A stretch of 64,000 nt of DNA from Azolla caroliniana (lineage: Eukaryota; Polypodiophyta). Position 1 is the first letter of the stretch. Every line of letters starts with the position of its first letter. Under the pieces are notes generated by a model. The model searched no databases. It saw nothing but the letters and a program-made list of their open reading frames with translations, and had not been told where the DNA came from. Shown one piece after another: positions 56,571-64,000 of this stretch. Where the stretch lies: positions 18,786,001 through 18,850,000 of the forward strand of contig JBHGNT010000002.1 in assembly GCA_043228905.1 (NCBI GenBank), read 5' to 3'. The position numbers were made by a program, and so were the translations under genes.

Positions 56571-57222
56571 TAGGACTTGAGCATTTTGAAAGTATATGAG
56601 CTTTTTATGATCGTTGTAAACAATAATTTGGTGGGGAGAACCTTCCAAGAAGTGACGCCATTGTTCAAAAGAATCAACAATTGACAACAACAACAATCAT
56701 GGATTTCATAATTGATTTCTGCAGGGTTAAACTTTCTCAAATGAAATGCAACTAGATGCAATTTCTCATCATGTGCTATTTGCGATAAAACACTTCCTAG
56801 TGCAAAATTAGATGCATTTACTTCTATGATAAACGACTTTTCGAGGTCAAAGTGGACCAAAATGGGAGCAGATGTAAATTCAAGCTATCAAATGCCTCAT
56901 TTGCGCTTGACGTCCATACAAATGGTCGTTTCTTTTGTGTTAGTTCTGTGAGGGGCAAAACAACTTGTGAGTAACTCCTGATGAATTTGCGGTAGAAATT
57001 TGCAAATCCCAAGAAACATTGGAGATCGCGAACTGAGATTGGTGTCTTCCAATCTAGAACCATTTGTACTTTCTTTGGATCCATAGAAATACCTTGCGGA
57101 GAGACCACATATCCTAGAAATTCCACTTGATTTTGGTGAAAGCAACACTTCTTTTGTTTGGCATAAAGACCAAATTCCTGTAATCGTTGTAGAACTTACC
57201 GAACATGGTTATCATGATCTTC
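56571..57222 (-). pseudogene. Gypsy-H RT C-terminus and RNase H (degenerate)
   Basis: RT thumb: VEFLGYVVSPQGISMDPKKV and FLGFANFYRKFIRSYSQVV (56824-57126). RNase H: IIEVNASNFALGSVLSQI (Asn in place of the usual first catalytic Asp, as EVNAS for the usual EVDAS) and HDEKLHLVAFHLRKFNPAE. One frameshift lies between them near 56840. The upstream part with the RT Asp pair is lost. Confidence 0.82.
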
Positions 57223-58115
57223 TTGTGTCTAATTATGTTATGGTGACTGATTGTGGCGAACCGTCTTGCTTCAAGGAAACAATGGACAGACAGGACAACA
57301 AGAAATGGTATAAAGCCATGTTGTTAGATCTTATGGAATCTCTTGAGAAAAATGACACTTGGGATTTGGTGTAGTTGCCTAAAGGGCAGAAAACACTTCC
57401 ATGCAAATTGGTTTATAAAATGAAGGTAATGTCTGATTCCTCGCCAAAGTACAACGTAAGATTGGGTTCAAAAGGATACAAGCAGGAATATGGAGTTGAT
57501 TTTGATGAGATCTTCTCGCCTGTAGTCATGATGACTACATTAAGAATCATTTTGGGCTTAGTTGTAGTTGAAGATATGGAGCTCATACAGATGGATGTGA
57601 AGACCACCTTTTTACATGGCAATCTGCATGAAGACATATATATGCAGCAACCTAAAGGTTTTGTGTGCTAAGGCAAGGAGAAGATGGTTTGTAAGCTCAA
57701 AAGGAGTTTGTATGGGTTGAAACAAGCACCAAGAGAATGGTATCATAAATTTGATGCATTTATGTAGTCTCAAGGTTTTCGTAGAAGTCAAGTGGACCAC
57801 TGCTTGTACACCAAGAAGGCAGGAGATGGAACCTGATTATCTTGGTTTTGTATGTATGATATGTTGATTGTTGGCAAGGATGTTCATGCCTTGAATTCAT
57901 TGCAGCAAAGCCGTCATGGAAACTTTGATATGAACAATCTTGGTGATGCAAATCACATCCTTGGCATGCGAATACTCCGAAACCGGTTGAAAGGGGTACT
58001 CTTTCTATCTCAGCAGGAGTATAACTCTAAGGTTTTGCAGCGTTTCAATATGGAGGGGGGGAAAACAATTGGAGTTCCATTGCCTCAATATTTGAAACTT
58101 AGTGCAAAAGACAAC
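57223..58115 (+). pseudogene. Copia-G reverse transcriptase (degenerate)
   Basis: Typical order: [85 protein letters not shown]. The RT Asp box reads YDMLIVG where YVDDMLIVG is usual, so one catalytic Asp is missing. Stops at 57373, 57669, 57765 and 57834. It ends in QYLKLSAKDN, where putative Gypsy-I LTR begins. RNase H is missing. Confidence 0.85.
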
Positions 58116-58680
58116 ATTTTGGCTTATCAAGAATCGAACCCACGACTTCTTGGTCTATGTGTTGAACCCTTAACCATTGTAATAACATATATGTTATATG
58201 ATTATAATAATTATATTTTTAGTTGTTACGAGATATTAGAATATTCTAGAACATTCTAGATTATTCTAGAACATCCTTTAATATTTCATGATTATATTTC
58301 TTATCATAAAAATCTAAAATATTCTAGAACATTCTAGAATACTCCATACGGATCTATACATAAGTGTCCATACATTCATTTCAGCTCATTCGCTTCAACA
58401 CCAGTCTTTAGCCCTTAGCCTACTCATTGTAATCTTGTTTCACCATAATATAATCTCATTTCTATTTCAAGTCTTATCTCTCTCACTCACTCACTCACTC
58501 TCTCTCTCTCTCTCTCTCTCACGCATACACACACACCCTCTCTCTTTCGCTATCGCTCTCGTTTTCACTCTATCTCCTACCCACGAGTCTCAATAGTTTG
58601 AACCAAATATTTTTGTTTCCTTTTCCAATAACCCTAGCAAGCTTTCTTCTTTTCCCTTCTTTCTTTTTCCCCCTCAATTA
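58116..58680 (+). repeat. probable Gypsy-I 5' LTR and leader
   Basis: A non-coding AT-rich segment between Copia-G RT and the Gypsy-I gag ATG, with repeats of TTCTAGAACATTCTAGA type (58236-58340), a CT-rich block (58481-58520) and an antisense B-box/A-box-like pair (58130-58183). No second LTR is in the window, so the ends and primer site are not set. Confidence 0.5.
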
Positions 58681-59662
58681 TGGAATCCGTCAGCAAGCAA
58701 GAGTATATGCGTGTCCTTTCTGAGCTCGACATGCTCACAACTAAGTTTGTGGCATTATAGCAAGAAAATCGTAGGCTACTCGGGGATTTACAACAAGTGA
58801 GTACCGAGAAAACTCATCAATATGAGGAGTTATTACAACGGGTTCATCAACTTGAGGCTACTATATTAACATTACGAGAACAAGCGGCGCGGGTTCAAAA
58901 CTCCCGAAGGGAACCAAAGATTAGCGTCCTTGCCAAGTTTGATGGTACCCGATCTTTGTTTCGAGGTTTCCTGAATCAAGTCCGTTTGGTGATTCAGTTA
59001 CATCCCAATCGGTACCCAACTGATGTTGCTCGAGTGGGATTAATAGGAACCTTGCTAAGCGGTACAACATTAGCATGGTTTGCACCACTTCTAGAGAAGA
59101 AATCACCTTTGTTGGAGGATTTCGAGGCATTCGTTAAAGAGTTTCAAGCTAGTTTTGGAGACACCGATAGTAGTAGAACGGCAATAAACAAGATTCGAAG
59201 ACTCTAACAAGGAGATCGTCCCGCTTCAGCCTACACAGCAGATTTCCGTCTCTTGGCAAGTAACATCCCTTGGGATGAGGCAGCCTTAATGGATAAATTC
59301 CGTCAGGGTTTGCGTAACGATGTCAAAGATCTTCTTCTTACTTTCCACGAAGATCCAAAGTCTCTTATAGAGGCCATTAGTCAAGCTGTGCGATGTGATA
59401 ATCGCTTATTTGAGCAACGTTCTGAACGTCAACAAATGCTACGCCGCCAACCGCCACAGACATATGCTTCAATAGTTGCAACACCGACACAAGTTCCCAG
59501 ACCTGTTATGAGGGATGGTCCCACTTTGATGGAAATAGAGTCAACACAACGTCGATGGACTTTATCAGATGCTGAGAAACAACGTCAAGCGCATCGCCTA
59601 TGCCTCTGTTGTGGTGGTCCAGGACATATTGCTGTGAATTGTCCACATAAACCCAGATGTTA
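58681..59662 (+). pseudogene. Gypsy-I gag
   Basis: The ATG at 58681 is followed by a coiled-coil N-terminus (MESVSKQEYMRVLSEL; YEELLQRVHQLEATILTL), a TAG at 58758, a Ty3-type capsid (FDGTRSLFRGFLNQVRLVIQ; SGTTLAWFAPLLEKKSPLL), a TAA at 59205, the capsid C-terminal part (DEAALMDKFRQGLRNDVKDL) and a CCHC knuckle CLCCGGPGHIAVNC near 59603. The frame is kept across both stops, so two base changes would account for the damage. Ends TAA at 59661. Confidence 0.82.
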
Positions 59663-59829
59663 AGTTTACCAAGTAAGTGCACATGACAACCCTACCTTGA
59701 GTTCTACTATCACTTCTAATAACTTAATTACTAAGCCTAATAACCATGCCATGAGAATAGATTTGATGTCTTGAGCCAATTAGAGGATGTGTTAAACGAA
59801 TAAGTCCAACCAAAATAGGAGCCATTTGG

Positions 59830-60210
59830 TTGGATCATCCTAGATATGTAGAGTCAATACCTAGTTGTGGTTCCATTTCATCAAATCAAGTTAGTAGAGT
59901 TTTTTCTGCACAAGTCGAGCTTAGCACATCTACAGGTCATCGAGTCCTAGCCTCTGCCCTCCTAGATTTTGGAACCAATTCTTGTTTCATGGATCGTGAG
60001 TTTTCATGGACCCAAAACATCATCTTGAACAAGCTCCCAAACCTAGTAGCTGTAGGAGTCATCGATGGTTGCCCTATAGCATCGGGTGATATAGTCGAAG
60101 AGTTTGAACCAATTCGTGTAGTCCTAGGTAATTTGGCTAGTATCATCTCATTCAACATCATTAGTAGTCCAGAGCACTCTCTAGTTCTTGGTCTTCCTTG
60201 GTTTGAGTGA
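59830..60210 (+). pseudogene. Gypsy-I aspartic protease region
   Basis: About 126 residues, with ALLDFGTNSCFMDREF in place of the usual LLDSGATxxF triad region (Asp-Phe-Gly, so the Ser/Thr of the triad is lost) and LVLGLPWF near the end (the LGLPWL motif of this group). It is cut after 60210 by the LTR of Copia-J. RT and integrase of this element are outside the window or lost. Confidence 0.78.
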
Positions 60211-60295
60211 TGTTAAGAATTTGGTAAGTAATTAAGGGTGGGTTAATTAGTACCTAATTATGTGATTAGTTGATAAGCGGAAGATTAAGTGATAT

Positions 60296-60342
<47 letters not shown>

Positions 60343-60661
60343 ACACTTATGAAGAACACAAGATGGGGGATGAGTAACTATATTAAATTAGCATTATCAT
60401 CATCAAATACAAAAATACCCACAATGAGGTATATATACATCTCATGTGCAAAGATGCACATGTGTGAGTAGAATATAGGTACTAATGTGTAAGTCCTATA
60501 TTAAATGTACTTAGGAGTGGAGGATCTAGAATATCCCACTTAAGTACAAGGTCCTATTTAAGGTATTATAGTCAACACTTCTAACTAGATTCTATCTAGG
60601 TAACTACGAAGTTACATGGTTGACTAACTAACTAAACTAAGTTGAGCTTGATCTCTCAACA
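60211..60661 (-). repeat. Copia-J 3' LTR
   Basis: 451 bases, TGTTGAGAGATCAAGCTCAAC..TTCTTAACA on the minus strand. Its first 20 bases match Copia-B and -K, but the remainder is different. It holds a (TG)n(AG)n microsatellite at 60294-60341. Confidence 0.82.
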
Positions 60662-61221
60662 CGCCCGCTCAAGCTCAAGTGTGAGGCGTCTGACATCTGC
60701 TTTGGCTTTCGTCGGGTTCTTGTGCTTCCGTCCGGCCTTCGACTTTCTTCGCCGTGGCAATCTCGGTTCCTCCCCCTCAAGCCGATGACGAAGGCTTGTA
60801 GTGTGTGGGTGAAGGTCGACTACTTCCACCCATCGTGGGTTATGAGCCGCTTCGGTGGAGCTCTTGAGCTCTTGTTCAGCCACTACCTTCATCGCAAAGG
60901 CGTAATAATGGGCCATGTACTCGTTGTAGCCATGCCGAGTGACGGGGTTCTTAGCTCTAGATGAGCGTCGAAGTTTTTCGCTTGCCGATGTGAGCGCCTT
61001 CTTTACTCCGGGAGGGACATTGCTGATGTGACGAATGGGGTGCGTGGTGTCGTCTCCCATCTCTATGAAGCTGGGTCGATCCGACGTTCGTAAATCACGA
61101 AACCACTCTTCGTGAAATGACATGTGATGTGAGGCGCTGGAGTCAACGAACCACATGTCTTCCGAGTTGGAGGTGCTTGTGGAGTTGGAGGCCGACATAG
61201 AGTTCGCTCTATGCCTCATTA
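60662..61221 (-). CDS. Copia-J fused ORF: protease fragment joined to interdomain linker
   Basis: The frame is open for about 190 residues on the minus strand. It begins in the protease part (EDMWFVDSSASHHM, where the family has DSGASNHM), reaches HPIRHISNVPPG, then jumps to the linker normally found between integrase and RT (KLRRSSRAKNPVTRHGYNEY). It ends LELERAC, with the stop TGA inside the first six LTR bases. Integrase, RT and RNase H are missing without loss of frame. The active-site Gly is replaced by Ser, so no protease activity is expected. Whether it is expressed is unknown. Confidence 0.6.
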
Positions 61222-61226
61222 CCAAT

Positions 61227-61691
61227 TGTTGAGAATCAAGCTCAACATAGAGCAACGTGTGAACACACCTTTTGAGAATCAATGATTACTCAAAGGTCAA
61301 GAGTCACACCACCACTCTCTACACATTAAACTATGTGTCATAGATTCATATTCTAACATAACTAATGGTTCCACATTCCCCATGACCGTAAGACTTCACA
61401 TTCCTCAAAGCTCTAGTGAGAGAGTGAACGTTGTAGTGAGTAAATGAAGAGAGAGGGTGACTCTATATAAAGCACCCACCTCCTACTCCATATTAAGTCG
61501 GTTGTGACTCCTTGTAACGCTATTTTGTATCTCATATTCTACTTGTTAATATACATCTCCTTCTTCTTCTTGAGTACTTCATATTGTCTCTTATCTATCT
61601 TGTGTTTCTCTCCTCTCCTCTCTTCTCTCACACATACACACATAACTCACATCTCTTCTGCTTCACAAGAATCACCATTGATTCTTTACAT
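61227..61691 (+). repeat. Copia-K 5' LTR
   Basis: 465 bases, TGTTGAGAATCAAGCTCAAC..GATTCTTTACA, similar to the Copia-B LTR. TATA box CTATATAAAGC near 61463. Primer site TGGTATTAGGGC follows at 61692 (two changes from the Met-tRNA form). Confidence 0.85.
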
Positions 61692-61865
61692 GGTATTAGG
61701 GCGATTTGGTAGCTCGATTTAGCCCACTCGCCTTATCGTGATCGTGTGTTGTGCTCTATGCCGACGTTCAAGAAGAACTGGCTCATCGCTATCGTAGTGC
61801 AACTACATAGCTCGTGTTTGAGAGAGAGAAGGAAAAGAAAAGAACGAAGAAATCTACATCGACAA

Positions 61866-62772
61866 TGAATACTCAAATGGGGAGTGCTCTGCCTAGCGAG
61901 AAGTTGGATCGCAACAACTTTGCATCTTGGGAGTACAAGATGCACCAATACCTTGTCGGCCAAGGCTATTTGAGCTACATCAAAGGAGCACAAGAAAATC
62001 GGCCCAACCCGGAAGACGCCGACTATGCAACATGGGAGCAAGTGGCAAGCTGAGTGATGTATTGCTTGGCGACATGTGTTCACGACCACATGCTCGGGTA
62101 CATTCGAGAAGCCAAGATGCCGAAGGAAGCGTGGGAGAGTCTACGAAAGATTTTTGCCGCCAACACGACTGCGAGGAAGCTTCAACTACGCCAAGAGTTG
62201 AATAATATCCAACAAAGGGATATGTTTTGAAGATCGAGGAGCTTTGCAACTCGCTCGGCTCGATAAGCGTAAACGTGGAGGATGACGAGATGGTGCAAAT
62301 ATGCCTCGACGGCCTTGCACCACGATTCGGTGCGATGCGGACCGCCGTACTAGCACGGGAGCCCTCGTTCTTCGATCTTCAATCCATGTTGTTGGTCGAA
62401 GAAAACCATGTTCGAACAAGGAGTAGCGCCCTAGAAGGCCAAATGCTCTACACGCACTTGGATGGAGGAAGAGGACGCGGCCGTGCAAGAAGAGGCCGAT
62501 TCGGCCAAGGACGAGACAGACGAGGCTCGAATTACGAAAACAACTCGCAATTTTGGCATCAAGAAGGAAGCCATCGAGGAACCTTCGGAAGAAGGGGAAG
62601 CTTCTATTCCGGTCTGAACCGACAAAGCTTGGTCAAATGCGGATATTGCGGGAAAATCGGTCACCACGAAGAAGAATGCCGTAAGAAGATACGCGAGTCG
62701 ACTTCCCTAGTTGACAACTCACCAACTACGCCATCAACTCTGACTATGACGATCGTGGCGGAATGTTCGTGA
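61866..62772 (+). pseudogene. Copia-K gag (degenerate)
   Basis: The ATG at 61866 opens MNTQMGSALPSEKLDRNNF. TGA at 62052 (in VASxVMYCLATCVHD), then a small deletion near 62228 where Copia-B has seven more residues. The second piece (62227-62772) carries VQICLDGLAPRFGAM, FFDLQSMLLVEENH, a Gly/Arg-rich part and the knuckle CGYCGKIGHHEEEC near 62638. It is probably inactive. Confidence 0.85.
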
Positions 62773-64000
62773 TGAGACATAGAGCGAATTCTATGTCGGC
62801 CTCTACTTCTACTAATGCCTCCGGTCTGGAAGACGTATGGTTTGTCGATTCCGGTGCCTTGAACCATATGATGTCGCATCAAGAATGGTTCCGAGAACTT
62901 TGAGAGCTGGATTGACCCGACTATGTCGAAACCGGAGACGATACTACGCACCCGATTCAGCACATCGGCAATGTTCCATTCGGAGAAGAAGGTAGGCAAA
63001 ATTATCTTAAAAATGTCTTGCATGTACCAACTATCACGAAGAATTTGGGCTCCGTCGGCCAAATTGTAGAGCAAGGAATGCAAGTACGATTTAATCAAGG
63101 CAGTTGCTTCATCGAAAAAGAGGGCCGAATGTTCACTCGTGACTCACACAGAGATGAAATCGGCCATGTTCGCAAAGGGCATGAAAGCCGATTTCGACAT
63201 AGAGTTATAGCACAAGCGGATCGGCCATATCAACCTCCAAAAGCTCAAGGCACTGCAATCGAAAGGAGTCGTCATCAGGCTCCCGACATTCATGGAGAAA
63301 GAGATTGAAGGCGTGTGTGCTGCTTGCGAATTCGGCAAGCAACATTGGCACCCATTTCCGAAGGAGCGGAACGTGAGCCTTTTACTTGACGTAATTCATT
63401 CCGATGTATGGGGTCCGGCTCAAACGGTGACATTCGGTGGATGCCGATACTACATGACCTTCATCGACGACTTCTCTAGGCACACTTGGATCTACCCGAT
63501 GCGACAAAAGAGCGAAGTGCTCGGACACTTCCAAAAATTTAAGAATGAAGCCACGGGCCGACATGTACGATGTCTTTGGTCGGATGGAGGCAACGAGTAC
63601 TTCTCTGATGAATTTTTGGCATTTCTACGGAAAGAGGGAATACGGCGAGAGTTTTCGTGTCGACATACGCCGCAACAAAATGGAGTGGCCGGACGCAAGA
63701 ATCGGCACATCCTCGAAGTGGCACGGGCTATGCTTAACGAAAAGCACATGCCAAAATCGTATTGGGTGGAAGTAGCTAACACGGCCGTCTATCTCATGAA
63801 TCAGTGTACGACATCGGGTGTGCACGAACTTACTCCTCACGAGAAGTTCTTCGGAAAGAAGCCGAACCTATCACATGTTTGGATATTCGGCTCCATTGCG
63901 TACGTGCACATCCCCGACGAGAAGCGTCAAAAGCTCAACCCGAAGTCAGAGAAATGTATCCTCGTAGGATACTCACTGGAGCAAAAGGGGTACAAGTGCT
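62773..64000 (+). pseudogene. Copia-K protease and integrase (partial)
   Basis: Protease VWFVDSGALNHMMSHQEWF near 62840 keeps the Asp-Ser-Gly triad; stops follow at about 62902 and 62914. GAG-pre-integrase is frameshifted near 63130. Integrase from 63370: VIHSDVWGPAQ (first Asp), LWSDGGNEYFS (second Asp), HTPQQNGVAGRKNRH near 63670, where the catalytic Glu of GVAERKN is Gly, then the conserved tail EKCILVGYSLEQKGYK at the window end. Confidence 0.85.

Larger units (their letters stand above)
55729..57222 (-). mobile_element. Gypsy-H (chromovirus) fragment inserted in Copia-G
   Basis: Minus strand. LTR 55729-56088 (TGTCACAAAATG..GTGACA), polypurine tract GAGGGGATGA next to it, then chromodomain, a stretch of integrase C-terminus, RNase H and the C-terminal half of RT. 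It breaks off at 57222, where Copia-G RT code resumes on the other strand. The 5' half and the integrase core are missing. Confidence 0.85.
60211..61226 (-). mobile_element. Copia-J, internally deleted Copia element, interrupted by Copia-K
   Basis: Minus strand. 3' LTR 60211-60661, then an internal part to 61226 where the Copia-K LTR starts. It is inserted in the Gypsy-I protease. AGTGA (60206-60210) is the expected target duplication, with its partner beyond the window. The internal region lacks integrase, RT and RNase H. Confidence 0.8.
61227..64000 (+). mobile_element. Copia-K LTR retrotransposon, truncated by the window end
   Basis: 5' LTR 61227-61691, primer site, gag, protease, GAG-pre-integrase and integrase, with RT expected to the right of the window. 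Same family as Copia-B. CCAAT (61222-61226) is the likely target duplication. Several stops and small deletions are present. Confidence 0.88.

Noticed and set aside
61504-61722. 72-residue ORF in the Copia-K LTR
   Set aside because: Non-coding LTR sequence rich in CT; no similarity and no matching frame in Copia-B.

Overview
This is nuclear DNA of a land plant, very probably a flowering plant. It carries plant-type protein families (a pectin methylesterase inhibitor, the tubulin-directed kinase/phosphatase PHS1, an AVT-type vacuolar amino acid transporter), spliced genes with GT-AG introns, and dense nested Copia and Gypsy retrotransposons. I see no prokaryotic operon, CRISPR array, rRNA gene or convincing tRNA gene. 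I cannot name the species.

Layout. Positions 1-19.4 kb are one retrotransposon nest. A Gypsy element (Gypsy-1, + strand) is split by two independent insertions: Copia-B (- strand, 503-11828, duplication CAACG) and Gypsy-C (+ strand, 12002-18588, duplication ATGT). Copia-A (+ strand, 844-6672, duplication ACTCT) sits inside the 3' LTR of Copia-B. Positions 19.4-28.1 kb are a second nest: Gypsy-D (- strand) was hit by Copia-F (+), which was hit by Gypsy-E (-), and a deletion then removed the middle of all three. A LINE fragment (28.1-30.2 kb) runs almost up to the first host gene.

Positions 30.3-53.6 kb are a low-copy gene island with four host genes: a membrane-anchored PMEI-domain protein (30315-31283, +), PHS1 (33338-42240, + in ten exons, with one in-frame TAG), an Rpr2/SNM1-type zinc-ribbon protein with a long C-terminal extension (44470-48992, +), and an AVT1-like amino acid transporter (51003-53552, -). 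A hAT-type MITE lies between the last two. A tandem array and a long hairpin lie upstream of the transporter.

Positions 54.5-64 kb are a third retrotransposon stack: Copia-G interrupted by Gypsy-H, then Gypsy-I interrupted by Copia-J, which is interrupted by Copia-K; Copia-K runs off the window. All elements carry stops or frameshifts, so none looks autonomous.

The host genes do not form a pathway. The most unusual signals are a conserved inverted repeat bridging the polypurine tract and 3' LTR in four Copia elements, a tRNA-like A-box/B-box module antisense in Gypsy-C LTRs, an extra coding region after RNase H in Copia-A and -F, and the nonsense codon in PHS1. Exon and LTR borders were placed by eye from splice signals, reading frame, TG..CA ends and target duplications.
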